64,000 bases of DNA from CTSoil-075 sp042610375 (GTDB lineage: Bacteria > Bacillota > Negativicutes > DSM-13327), in the NCBI RefSeq assembly GCF_042610375.1, contig NZ_JBGJZL010000003.1, positions 186,001-250,000 of the forward strand. Reading direction: 5' to 3'. Made by a program: the position numbers and the translations under genes. Shown piece by piece: positions 33,563-42,061 of the stretch. A model generated the notes under the pieces. That model worked only from the letters and a program-made list of their open reading frames with translations, made no database searches and was not told the DNA's origin. Position 1 is the stretch's first letter. The number at the start of each line of letters is the position of its first letter.

Positions 33563-35065
33563 GTGGAATATCAAGAAGTTGCTATCTGTGATTTAGTCAA
33601 ACAAGCAAAAGAAATATACTGTGGAGGCAAATATGAGCTGACCGCCATGTTTGCCAATGATGAACGTGCTATGAATCATTGCTTTGCTATTTATTGTATT
33701 TTTGCAGGGGAACATACTTTTAAAGGGCTTAAAAGTATGATAAATCCTCAGGATGGTTTAGAATTTCCTTCTTTGACGCCGCTTTTTCAAGTTGCAGCTT
33801 GGTATGAACGGGAAATTCATGATTTATTTGGTCTCGTGCCCATTGGACATCCTGATTTACGTCGTCTCGTACTTCATGAAAATTGGCCAATAGGTTTATA
33901 TCCTTTGCGTAAGGATTTCTCAGTCAATAAGGTACCAGAGGCAAATGTTCCTTATCCCATGATAAGTGTACAAGGGGAAGGAATCTTTGAAGTGCCTGTT
34001 GGTCCTATTCATGCTGGTATTATTGAACCAGGGCACTTTCGGTTTAGCCAGTCTGGTGAACAGATGATTCATTTGGATGCAAAATTGTTTTTTACTCATA
34101 GAGGTATTGAAAAAGGAGTTGAAGGTTTATCGCTGGAACTCGGATTGTATCAAGCTGAGCGTATTTGTGGTGCATGTAGCGTCTCACATACACTATCTTA
34201 TGTCCAGGCTATTGAAACAATAGCGCACGTTGAAGTCCCACAGCGTGCTCAATACATAAGATGTCTGGTTGCAGAGATGGAACGTTTATACAATCATATT
34301 GGGGATATTGGTAATTTGTGTGCGGGCTTAGGATTTTCTGTAGGTATTAGTCAAGGGGCTCGTCTTAAAGAATTAGTCATGCGTTTAAATGAAACGATCA
34401 CTGGTAATCGTTTTTTGCGAGGAATGGTCATTCTAGGTGGGGTTAATTTTGATATTTCTATAGATATTTCCCGGGAAATTCAAAAACAGTTAGACTTGTT
34501 AGGGAATGAGTTTGTAGAACTGATGGGACTGCTGCATAATAATAGTGTTTTTCTTGATCGAGTGAAGGGAACCGGTATACTTACAAGGCAGGCAGCCCTT
34601 GATTTAGGGGTTGTAGGTGTGGCGGCTCGCTCTTCAGGAGTTGATATTGATTTGCGTCGTGATCATCCTTATTCGATTTATCAAAAATTGAATTTTTCAG
34701 TACCAGTACATGCAAGTGGAGATGTAGCGGCTCGATTATGGGTTAGAGCTGATGAAGTAGAGTATTCAATGGAAATGATTAGACAAATTATTGAAAATAT
34801 GCCAAAGGAGCGAGGAGTACTTGCAGTGGATATTCCTAAAATAAAACCTTATAGTAGCGGTTTGGGCTGGAGCGAATCGGCGCGGGGGAGCAATGTTCAT
34901 TGGCTTATGGTAGGAGAGAATCATACAATTTATCGTTATTTTGTACGCTCAGCATCCTATCATAACTGGCCTGCTGTTACAGCTGCCGTTCCTGGGAATA
35001 TTATTCCTGATTTTCCTTTGATTAATAAGAGTTTTGAACTGTGTTATGCATGTCTTGATCGCTAA
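33563..35065 (+). CDS. hyfG: Hydrogenase large subunit HyfG (NuoC-NuoD fusion)
   Basis: The 500-residue protein starts with GTG at 33563 (GGGAGG 8 bases upstream). An out-of-frame ATG overlaps it at 33561. Residues 1-160 are the NuoC-like 30-kDa domain (LTPLFQVAAWYEREIHDLFG). Residues 165-500 are the NuoD/[NiFe] large-subunit domain. Nickel ligands are present as RICGACSVSH and a terminal CYACLDR. The protein ends right at that second CxxC, with no C-terminal extension for an endopeptidase such as HycI to remove. The residues before the last CxxC are Glu-Leu instead of the common Asp-Pro. It should be a true H2-evolving or H2-oxidising catalytic subunit. Confidence 0.88.
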   Translation: MEYQEVAICDLVKQAKEIYCGGKYELTAMFANDERAMNHCFAIYCIFAGEHTFKGLKSMINPQDGLEFPSLTPLFQVAAWYEREIHDLFGLVPIGHPDLRRLVLHENWPIGLYPLRKDFSVNKVPEANVPYPMISVQGEGIFEVPVGPIHAGIIEPGHFRFSQSGEQMIHLDAKLFFTHRGIEKGVEGLSLELGLYQAERICGACSVSHTLSYVQAIETIAHVEVPQRAQYIRCLVAEMERLYNHIGDIGNLCAGLGFSVGISQGARLKELVMRLNETITGNRFLRGMVILGGVNFDISIDISREIQKQLDLLGNEFVELMGLLHNNSVFLDRVKGTGILTRQAALDLGVVGVAARSSGVDIDLRRDHPYSIYQKLNFSVPVHASGDVAARLWVRADEVEYSMEMIRQIIENMPKERGVLAVDIPKIKPYSSGLGWSESARGSNVHWLMVGENHTIYRYFVRSASYHNWPAVTAAVPGNIIPDFPLINKSFELCYACLDR

Positions 35066-35081
35066 GGGGGCAGTGTAGATC

Positions 35082-35810
35082 ATGATCAATATCTTTAAAA
35101 AAATCATTTCCACAGGTAAGGTAACTGAAAAGTATGATGATGGGCAAGTACCGACTCGTTTTCGAGGGGAAGTCGTTATTGAAGATCAGGATTGTATAGA
35201 GTGTCAAGCTTGTACCAAAGTTTGTCCGACAAAAGCTATCTTTATTGTAAATGACTCACTACATATGAATCATAATGCCTGTATTTTTTGTGGACGATGT
35301 GTAGAGCAGTGTGAAAAGAAACAAATTAAACATACGGATCATTATAAGTTAGCTACATTATCGGGTAGTTTAGGTGATGAAGCAGGTCATTTATTAAAAA
35401 AGAAAATCTGGTCTATATTAAGGCGTTCCCTTCATATCCGGCATGTTGATGTTGGGTCATGTAATGCCTGTGATTTTGAAATGAACGCTTTAAGTAATCC
35501 GATTTATGATGTGCAACAATATGGCATTGATTTTGTAGCTTCACCACGGCATGCTGATTTGCTAATGGTTACGGGGGTGGTGACTCGAAATTTAACCCAA
35601 GCCTTGTTAATGACATATGAGGCTGTGCCGACTCCTAAGATTGTGATAGCAGTTGGTGCATGTGCTGCGAGTGGTCAAGTTTTTAGTCAGAGTTATGCTC
35701 TTCGAGGAGCAGTGGATGAGGTGGTGCCAGTTGATGTTTATGTGCCTGGTTGCCCACCTAGACCTCAAGCTTTACTCTATGGACTATTATTGGCAATGAA
35801 TAAATTTTGA
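35082..35810 (+). CDS. hyfI: Ferredoxin-hydrogenase small subunit fusion (HyfH-HyfI)
   Basis: The protein is 242 residues. Residues 30-90 hold two [4Fe-4S] ferredoxin motifs (CIECQACTKVCP and CIFCGRCVEQCE) equivalent to HyfH/HycF. Residues 105-242 are the NuoB-like small subunit with proximal cluster ligands in VGSCNACDFEMNAL, GACAASG and PGCPPRP. In E. coli these are two proteins (HyfH and HyfI); here they are fused, giving a continuous electron path to the active site. It is the last gene of the operon. No separate ferredoxin, formate dehydrogenase, CO dehydrogenase or hyp genes occur in the window, so the electron partner is probably soluble ferredoxin or encoded elsewhere. Confidence 0.87.
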   Translation: MINIFKKIISTGKVTEKYDDGQVPTRFRGEVVIEDQDCIECQACTKVCPTKAIFIVNDSLHMNHNACIFCGRCVEQCEKKQIKHTDHYKLATLSGSLGDEAGHLLKKKIWSILRRSLHIRHVDVGSCNACDFEMNALSNPIYDVQQYGIDFVASPRHADLLMVTGVVTRNLTQALLMTYEAVPTPKIVIAVGACAASGQVFSQSYALRGAVDEVVPVDVYVPGCPPRPQALLYGLLLAMNKF

Positions 35811-35947
35811 AGGAATTTTCTTCTTTTTAACGAAAATAATAGTAATCTATATATGAGGCATTAATGAAGGTGAAAGATTAATTTTTTACTTGTCAAAATG
35901 TTTAATGCAATGTGTATACTTAAAAAGAATTGTAGGAGGTTATTGAT

Positions 35948-36331
35948 ATGAAAACTGTTATTAGTACAAATGGGGCACCTCAAGCGATTGGACCTTATTC
36001 TCAGGCTATCAAAGCCAATGGCTTTTTATTTGTTTCTGGTCAAATTCCACTAGATCCTGTAAGTGGTCAAATTGTTTACGGTGGAGTTGAGTTACAAACC
36101 TATCAAGTTCTTAATAATTTGAAAGCCATTTTAGCCCATGAAGGTTTAACTTGTGATCATGTCGTGAAAACAAGTGTATTTTTAAAAGATCTGGAAGATT
36201 TTGAAACTGTTAATAAAGTCTATGCTCAATACTTTACAACTGAACAGCCAGCTCGTGCTTGTGTACAGGTTGCTAGATTGCCGCGGGATGTAAGTGTAGA
36301 AATTGAAGTCATTGCAGTTTATGAGAAATAG
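35948..36331 (+). CDS. ridA: RidA-family enamine/imine deaminase
   Basis: This 127-residue member of the Rid (YjgF/YER057c/UK114) family hydrolyses reactive 2-aminoacrylate-type enamines to 2-oxoacids plus ammonia. The motifs are NGAPQAIGPYSQAIKANGFL, SGQIPLDP and the C-terminal PARACVQVARLPRDVSVEIE. The catalytic Arg lies in this last motif, as does the usual Cys. It forms trimers in the cytoplasm. RBS GGAGG is upstream and it is monocistronic with a hairpin after it. Confidence 0.94.
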   Translation: MKTVISTNGAPQAIGPYSQAIKANGFLFVSGQIPLDPVSGQIVYGGVELQTYQVLNNLKAILAHEGLTCDHVVKTSVFLKDLEDFETVNKVYAQYFTTEQPARACVQVARLPRDVSVEIEVIAVYEK

Positions 36332-36348
36332 GCGTTACATCTAAAATC

Positions 36349-36384
36349 ATTAAGCCGCAAAACCCATTGGTTTTGCGGCTTAAT
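36349..36384 (+). terminator. Hairpin after ridA
   Basis: Perfect 16-base arms ATTAAGCCGCAAAACC and GGTTTTGCGGCTTAAT (36349-36364, 36369-36384) are followed by GACTCT rather than a clear U-run, so termination may be incomplete. Confidence 0.6.
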
Positions 36385-36410
36385 GACTCTAAGTAGAGCT
36401 GTGGTTGATA

Positions 36411-36460
36411 TTGACAATTTAGGTAGATAGTATAGAATAGAAAGATGATAATGGTTATCG
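36411..36460 (+). promoter_or_regulatory. Promoter of the HD-GYP gene with a Fur-box-like site
   Basis: TTGACA (36411-36416), a 16-base spacer and TAGAAT (36433-36438) form a good sigma-A promoter. TGATAATGGTTATCG (36446-36460) sits at the start site and resembles a 7-1-7 Fur operator with two mismatches in the right half. Iron control is inference only. Confidence 0.45.
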
Positions 36461-36493
36461 TTAACGGAAGTGAGTTAAAGGGGACAGATATAG

Positions 36494-37099
36494 ATGCTTA
36501 TAGCACCTTTTACAGTAGATGATTTACATGAAGTTGTTGATGCGCTGGCAGCTGCAGTGGACGCAAAGGATAGTTATACCTGTGGACATTCTGAACGAGT
36601 CGCTGAAATATCCTTGGCCATTGCAAAAGAGCTGAATTTGTCAGATGAAGAACAATATCTGATTCATATTGGTGCCCATTTGCATGATGTAGGAAAGATC
36701 GGAATACCAGATGCTGTTATCAGTAAACCAGGGCGGTTAACAAATGAAGAGTTTAAGCTGATAAAAGACCATCCTATCATTGGTTATCATATTGTTAGTA
36801 AAGTTAAAATCTTACAGAGTGTATCGCTCATTGTCCGTCACCATCATGAACGCATTGATGGGGGGGGATATCCTGACGGTTTGCGAGGAGAGGATATCCC
36901 ATTAGGAGCACGTATTGTTGCTGTGGCAGATGCTTTCGATGCCATGACGACGAACCGTACGTATAAGGTGAGTATGTCGATCAGTGATGCATTGCAAGAG
37001 TTAACACGTTGTAGTGATACCCAATTTGACCGGCAAATCGTTGAAGTTTTCGTTCGAATGATGAAAAGAGATAAATTATCTTTTTTTCAGACTGCTTGA
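36494..37099 (+). CDS. HD-GYP domain phosphodiesterase (cyclic-di-GMP class)
   Basis: This 201-residue stand-alone HD-GYP domain has the metal motifs GHSERV, IGAHLHDVGKIGIPD, the HHHERIDGGGYPDGL signature with GYP, and VAVADAFDAMTTNR. The family hydrolyses c-di-GMP (or 3'3'-cGAMP) to mono- or dinucleotides. There is no sensory domain, so activity may be set by partner proteins or expression. Its 3' end overlaps the convergent lgt by 24 bases, so the two transcripts are antisense there. Confidence 0.92.
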   Translation: MLIAPFTVDDLHEVVDALAAAVDAKDSYTCGHSERVAEISLAIAKELNLSDEEQYLIHIGAHLHDVGKIGIPDAVISKPGRLTNEEFKLIKDHPIIGYHIVSKVKILQSVSLIVRHHHERIDGGGYPDGLRGEDIPLGARIVAVADAFDAMTTNRTYKVSMSISDALQELTRCSDTQFDRQIVEVFVRMMKRDKLSFFQTA

Positions 37100-37885
37100 T
37101 TGCTTTTTTACTGGTTCTATGGGCTTTTTGCGTAGACCACACCAAATAAATAAAATGATGCCCAAAATGATGACTGTGAGACTTGTCAATTGGGCTGATT
37201 TTAATCCTAAGAATAGAGTGCCATAGTCGCCACGTAAGTATTCTAGAAAGAAACGCGCCACGGAATATAAAACGGCGTACAAAATTAAAACCTGGCCTTT
37301 GGCATGATTTGTTGTACGAAACATGAGTAAGAGGACAAAGATAATAATATCAATTTGTCCTTCCCAAATTTCAGCAGGCCAGAGCGGTTGATTACCATAC
37401 ACTTGGTACGCTAAGGTTGTCGCTGGATAGATGATACCAAAAGGGCCACCAGTTGGATTGCCGAAGGCATCACCATTGAGTAGATTGGCCATACGACCAA
37501 TGGATTGTCCAATAATAATGGCAGGAGCAACAATGTCAGCAAAGGCCCAAGTGTCAATATGATGACGTTTAGTATAGATACATCCTGCAATGATACCAAA
37601 TAATATACCACCTTGGATGGCCATTCCTCCTTGCCAGACAAAAGGGATTTCTAATAAGTGATGTTGATAATAACCCCAGTCAAAGAAAAAAACGTCCCAT
37701 AAGCGTGCGCCGACAATTCCTGCCAAACCACCAACAATTCCTATATCAGGCACATGTTGATGCCAACGACCATCTTGTTTTGCTAAAAAATAAGCTGTGC
37801 CTGTTGCTAAAATAATACTCAGGCTGAGTATTAAACCATAAGCCCTAATCGGAAAATCACCGATAAAAAAGAGATATTGGTGCAT
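37076..37885 (-). CDS. lgt: Prolipoprotein diacylglyceryl transferase (Lgt), atypical active-site residue
   Basis: The 269-residue membrane protein has seven helices. It transfers diacylglycerol from phosphatidylglycerol to the lipobox Cys. The Lgt signature is present as IGRMANLLNGDAFG, including the essential Arg and Asn. In the helix containing the essential His103 of E. coli Lgt (FHGGLIG), this protein reads WQGGMAIQGGILFG, so Gln91 occupies that position. It remains the probable lipoprotein-modifying enzyme (for example for MglB). A second, canonical Lgt elsewhere in the genome is possible. RBS GGAGGA precedes the ATG. Confidence 0.88.
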   Translation of the reverse strand: MHQYLFFIGDFPIRAYGLILSLSIILATGTAYFLAKQDGRWHQHVPDIGIVGGLAGIVGARLWDVFFFDWGYYQHHLLEIPFVWQGGMAIQGGILFGIIAGCIYTKRHHIDTWAFADIVAPAIIIGQSIGRMANLLNGDAFGNPTGGPFGIIYPATTLAYQVYGNQPLWPAEIWEGQIDIIIFVLLLMFRTTNHAKGQVLILYAVLYSVARFFLEYLRGDYGTLFLGLKSAQLTSLTVIILGIILFIWCGLRKKPIEPVKKQSSSLKKR

Positions 37886-38022
37886 AGAGTCCTCCTCGTG
37901 ATATTAGAATACTAAGTTATAGTATAACAAAATATGGCTATTTAATAAATATAAAATAGATTGCAAAGTTTTTTAATAAAAGGAATTAAGAGCGTGCTTG
38001 GCGAAGGATGAACTAGTTTTCC

Positions 38023-38571
38023 ATGCAGTCAGAAGGGGATGATTATATCAATAGAAGAAATATAATCTTTGCAGTTTTTCTTATTATGTTAGCTTCAGGT
38101 TACTATTGGTATTCTCATTTTGATGGGAATACTAATAAGACGTCAGCGAGTCCTGGGATTGGTGTCAGGGTAGGACAAAATTTAGCTCCTTTTAATCTGG
38201 ATAGTTTGACGGGTTCAGAAGTCACAGTCGGACAATCTGGAAAAATCATAGTGATCAATTTTTGGGCAACTTGGTGTCCGCCTTGTCAAGAAGAAATGCC
38301 TGATCTCGAAGTTTTCGCTCAAAGAAATCGACAAAAAATTGATTTTTATGCTGTGAATTTGCATGAATCTGAGGGAAAAATCAAAAGTTTTATGAATGCA
38401 AATCACTATACAATGCCAGTATTGCTTGATAAAGATGGAGCAGTTGCAAAAAACTTTCAAGTCACTGCCATTCCCACGACAATTATCATTAATAAACATG
38501 GTATGATCAAATATCGTAAATCAGGTGCCATGACAATCAATGAATTAGAAGGCATAATCAATAGTTTATAA
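38023..38571 (+). CDS. TlpA/ResA-like membrane-anchored thioredoxin
   Basis: This 182-residue protein has an N-terminal membrane anchor (residues 13-30), then a TlpA-family thioredoxin fold with the redox pair in ATWCPPCQEE and a cis-Pro in VTAIPTTIIIN. It acts outside the membrane as a disulfide reductase, for example in c-type cytochrome maturation or oxidative defence. The RBS AAGGA is about 15 bases from the ATG, farther than usual. A better-placed AAGGGG lies downstream but leads into another frame, so the start is not certain. Confidence 0.85.
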   Translation: MQSEGDDYINRRNIIFAVFLIMLASGYYWYSHFDGNTNKTSASPGIGVRVGQNLAPFNLDSLTGSEVTVGQSGKIIVINFWATWCPPCQEEMPDLEVFAQRNRQKIDFYAVNLHESEGKIKSFMNANHYTMPVLLDKDGAVAKNFQVTAIPTTIIINKHGMIKYRKSGAMTINELEGIINSL

Positions 38572-38617
38572 AATGGTGGTGTGATGTATAAAATTTTATA
38601 GTCGGGAGGAAGGTAAG

Positions 38618-39607
38618 ATGTCACATACGATAAGTTCTGAACGATATCAACACATGAAATATAATCGGTGTGGAAGCAGCGGTTTGAAAATCTCGGCAAT
38701 TTCCCTAGGGCTTTGGCATAATTTTGGTGGTGTGAATAATTATGAAAATGGACGTGCGCTTGTTCGGCGTGCTTTTGATTTGGGAATTACTCATTTTGAT
38801 TTGGCTAATAATTATGGACCACCGCCAGGATCAGCAGAAGAAACTTTTGGGAAAATATTACATGGTGATTTTCAGAAGTATCGGGATGAAATGATCATCT
38901 CAACAAAAGCAGGGTATACCATGTGGCCAGGACCTTATGGTGATCATGGATCGAAGAAATACCTTGTCGCAAGTCTTGATCAAAGCTTGAAACGGATGGG
39001 GCTGAATTATGTAGATATTTTTTATCACCATCGCCCTGATCCTAATACGCCTTTAGAAGAGACCATGATGACTCTTGATCTGTTAGTACGTCAAGGAAAA
39101 GCCCTATATGTAGGCCTTTCAAATTATCGCCCAGATCAAGCTAAACAAGCTTTTGCTATATTAAAGGCACTCGGTACGCCTTGCCTCATACATCAACCAC
39201 GATATTCCATGTTAGATCGATGGGTTGAGGATGGATTGCTAGATGTTTTAAAAGAGAATGGAGTAGGTTGTATTGCTTTTTCTCCTTTGGGGAAAGGAAT
39301 ATTGACTGAACGATATTTGAATGGTATACCTGAAGATTCACGTGCCGCTAGTCAAAGTACTTTCTTAAAGTCTGATGATATTACTGATGAATTAATGATG
39401 AAAGTCAGAATGTTGAATGATCTTGCAAAAAAACGGGGTCAGAATCTCGCTCAGATGGCATTAGGCTGGGTGTTGCGCGATGAACGAGTTACCTCTGTCT
39501 TAATTGGGGCCAGTAAAGTTAGCCAAATTGATGACTGCGTAAGAGCGTTAGATCACCTTGATTTTGAACAGGAAGAACTGGCACTTATTGATGAAATATT
39601 AAAATAA
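38618..39607 (+). CDS. yghZ: Aldo/keto reductase, YghZ (L-glyceraldehyde 3-phosphate reductase) type
   Basis: The protein is 329 residues with the aldo/keto reductase tetrad Asp-Tyr-Lys-His in FDLANNYG, STKAGY and YHHRPDP. The family-specific NNYGPPPGSAEETFG and KAGYTMWPGPYGD match E. coli YghZ and plant Kvbeta-like AKR14 proteins. The NADPH site is GASKVSQIDDCV near the C-terminus. YghZ reduces L-glyceraldehyde 3-phosphate and methylglyoxal. RBS GGGAGGAAGG precedes the ATG. It is 46 bases after the TlpA gene, so co-transcription is possible. Confidence 0.9.
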   Translation: MSHTISSERYQHMKYNRCGSSGLKISAISLGLWHNFGGVNNYENGRALVRRAFDLGITHFDLANNYGPPPGSAEETFGKILHGDFQKYRDEMIISTKAGYTMWPGPYGDHGSKKYLVASLDQSLKRMGLNYVDIFYHHRPDPNTPLEETMMTLDLLVRQGKALYVGLSNYRPDQAKQAFAILKALGTPCLIHQPRYSMLDRWVEDGLLDVLKENGVGCIAFSPLGKGILTERYLNGIPEDSRAASQSTFLKSDDITDELMMKVRMLNDLAKKRGQNLAQMALGWVLRDERVTSVLIGASKVSQIDDCVRALDHLDFEQEELALIDEILK

Positions 39608-39639
39608 ACTTTGCATATGGCATATGCCATACGCAAAGT
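39608..39639 (+). other. Near-perfect 32-bp palindrome after yghZ
   Basis: Positions 39608-39639 form a palindrome centred on GGCATATGCC with one mismatched pair. It begins right after the yghZ stop and has no U-run. It could be an operator or a weak terminator. Confidence 0.5.
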
Positions 39640-39761
39640 CAAATCAAAGTCTCAATTATCCTTACTTATGATCCAGAATGTGATACATTTTCTGATTTTT
39701 TAAAAAATAATTCAATAAATTTTAAAATTCATTGAATTCAGAAAGGTTTTTTGTAATTTAT

Positions 39762-39805
39762 ACCGAATACTTAGTTAAACACTAAATAAAGTATTCGGTT
39801 TTTTT
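39762..39805 (+). terminator. Terminator/attenuator before galT
   Basis: ACCGAATACTT-x-TTA pairs with TAA-x-AAGTATTCGGT (39762-39799) and is followed by seven T. It ends 75 bases before galT. Because yghZ ends 155 bases earlier, it may be a simple terminator or an attenuator in a galT leader. The bases 39640-39761 contain nothing else I can name. Confidence 0.65.
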
Positions 39806-39879
39806 GTAAAAATTATGCAATATGAGTTAACAGACTCTTTCGTTGATTCATTGTTAAAACATTAGATAGGAGGATAAAA

Positions 39880-40872
39880 ATGGCTGAACTCCGATGGAAT
39901 CCTTTGCTACAAACATGGACAATGGTTGCATCAAATCGGCAAGATCGACCACAATTACCTAAAGATTGGTGTCCTTTTTGCCCAGGTTCTGGAAAAGTAC
40001 CTGATCAATATGATGTACATACTTATGATAATGATTTCCCGGCATTAACACCGATGCCCGAAAAATCTGATAGTCCTCAAAGTGGATTGTATAAAATTGC
40101 ACCCAATTATGGTAAATGTGAGGTCGTTTTATATTCTCCTAATCACCACAGTACGTTACCGAGTTTATCTGTTGATCATATTCATAAATTAATATCTCTC
40201 TTAGCTGAGCGATATCAAATATTATCTCAAGATCCTAAAGTCAAATATATTTTTCAATTTGAAAATAGAGGAGAAGAAGTGGGGGTTACGATGCCCCATC
40301 CTCATGGTCAAATTTATGCTTATCCTTTTTTGCCACAAAAAATCCAAGTTGAACTTGATAGCTGCCGACAACATTATCAAGATCAGGGAAGGTGCTTGAT
40401 TTGCGATATGAATCAAGAGGAAATGCAAAGCAAGCAACGCATCATTGCTGAAAATCAAAGCTTCCTAGCGTACATTCCATTCTTTACAGATTATCCTTAT
40501 GGCGTATTTATTGTAAGTAAAAATCACAAAGGCAATATTACTGAATTTGATGAACAAGAAAGACGGGATTTAGCATTGATGCTTAAAAATATTACAGGTG
40601 CTTTTGATCAGTTGTTTGACAAACTATTTCCGTATATGATGTGTTTCCATCAAACACCAGTCAACAGTGATGATTATCAAGATGCCGATGACTATTATCA
40701 TTTCCATATTGAATTTTATACACCCCTTAGAGAAGCCAATAAAATAAAGTATTATGCTTCATCAGAAATGGGAGCATGGGCGGCCTGCAATCCTCTGGCT
40801 GTGGAACAAACTGCTGAAATGCTGCGCCGGGCTTATGTAAAAGTGGTGAATATGCAGGAGGAATCTACATGA
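39880..40872 (+). CDS. galT: Galactose-1-phosphate uridylyltransferase
   Basis: This 330-residue cytosolic enzyme exchanges UMP between UDP-glucose and galactose 1-phosphate. It has the zinc motif CPFCPG near residue 34 and the nucleotidyl-transfer histidine signature MPHPHGQIYAYP (about 144-155). The second-half motif is PYMMCFHQTPV and the final HFHIEFYTPL. It overlaps galK by 4 bases (ATGA), a sign of coupled translation. No galE is in the window, so UDP-galactose epimerase must be elsewhere. Confidence 0.95.
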   Translation: MAELRWNPLLQTWTMVASNRQDRPQLPKDWCPFCPGSGKVPDQYDVHTYDNDFPALTPMPEKSDSPQSGLYKIAPNYGKCEVVLYSPNHHSTLPSLSVDHIHKLISLLAERYQILSQDPKVKYIFQFENRGEEVGVTMPHPHGQIYAYPFLPQKIQVELDSCRQHYQDQGRCLICDMNQEEMQSKQRIIAENQSFLAYIPFFTDYPYGVFIVSKNHKGNITEFDEQERRDLALMLKNITGAFDQLFDKLFPYMMCFHQTPVNSDDYQDADDYYHFHIEFYTPLREANKIKYYASSEMGAWAACNPLAVEQTAEMLRRAYVKVVNMQEEST

Positions 40873-42032
40873 TGGAGATCGATCAACTAAAAAATGCATT
40901 CGAGGAAGAATTTGGTGTTAGTGACCAACCTATGCAGTGCTTTTTTGCTCCTGGTCGTGTTAACTTGATTGGTGAACATATTGACTATAATGGTGGCGTT
41001 GTATTTCCTGCAGCTCTATCACTCGGTGTTTATGGTATCTTGCGCTTTCGTTCAGATCAAGTGGTTCACTTGAAATCTATGAATACTCCACTTAAAGTGA
41101 GTGTGGACCTAAAGACACCTATACTCTATGAGGGGAAAGATGGGTGGGGTAATTATCCGAAGGGGGTTATCAAATTTTTATTAGATTATGGTCATTCCAT
41201 AAGAGGTTGTGAAATTTTATTTTCAGGCAATCTTCCCGATGGCGCTGGGCTTTCTTCTTCCGCTGCGATTTTAGTTTTGACCGCATATATGCTGCGCTAT
41301 GCAAATGGTGATCATACGATTGATTGTGTAAAATTAGCTAGATTTTGTCAGAAAGTAGAAAATGAGTTTACAAAAGTGAATTGTGGTATTATGGATCAGT
41401 TTGCCGTGGCTATGGGGCGTGAAGAGTGCGCTATACTCCTTGATTGTCAAAATCTAAGCTACAAATACATTCCATTTGTTCTTGGTGAGTATCGTTTAGT
41501 GATTATGAATACGAATAAAAAACGGGAATTAGCAGACTCGAAATATAATCAGCGTCGAGGAGAATGTGAAGAGGCCTTGGAGCTTATACGAAAGCATCGC
41601 TCAGTAGACAATCTTTGCCAGGCATTGTTGACAGACGTTGAAGCATACATTGAAGATTCAGTTCTGCAGCGTAGGGCTCAGCATGTTATATCAGAGAATC
41701 ATCGTGTTTTATTAGCAACTGAGTTGTTAGCACAGGGAGATCTAATAGGATTTGGTCATTTGATGACACAGTCACATTTATCTCTAAAAAATGATTATGA
41801 GGTGACAGGATTAGAGCTCGATACGATTGTTGATTGTGCTCTTGAGTCAGCGGGATGTATTGGTGCACGTATGACTGGCGCAGGATTTGGTGGTTGTGCA
41901 ATTGCTCTTGTTAAAATGGAAAAGATCGAAGAATTTAAGCGCACGGTATATCAAGGATACAATGAAATTACAGGTTTAACACCAGATTTTTATGTAGCGA
42001 GCATTGCTGATGGTGTAAAACTGATAACGTGA
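40869..42032 (+). CDS. galK: Galactokinase
   Basis: The 387-residue GHMP kinase phosphorylates alpha-D-galactose to galactose 1-phosphate. The galactokinase signature GRVNLIGEHIDYNGG, the ATP-binding PDGAGLSSSAAILV and the C-terminal MTGAGFGGCAIALV are all present. RBS GGAGGA lies inside the galT end. The start is an ATG-ATG pair, with the first ATG overlapping the galT stop. It is followed 29 bases later by the ROK regulator. Confidence 0.95.
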   Translation: MMEIDQLKNAFEEEFGVSDQPMQCFFAPGRVNLIGEHIDYNGGVVFPAALSLGVYGILRFRSDQVVHLKSMNTPLKVSVDLKTPILYEGKDGWGNYPKGVIKFLLDYGHSIRGCEILFSGNLPDGAGLSSSAAILVLTAYMLRYANGDHTIDCVKLARFCQKVENEFTKVNCGIMDQFAVAMGREECAILLDCQNLSYKYIPFVLGEYRLVIMNTNKKRELADSKYNQRRGECEEALELIRKHRSVDNLCQALLTDVEAYIEDSVLQRRAQHVISENHRVLLATELLAQGDLIGFGHLMTQSHLSLKNDYEVTGLELDTIVDCALESAGCIGARMTGAGFGGCAIALVKMEKIEEFKRTVYQGYNEITGLTPDFYVASIADGVKLIT

Positions 42033-42061
42033 TAGTTTAGTGACATAAGGTAGGAGATGAA

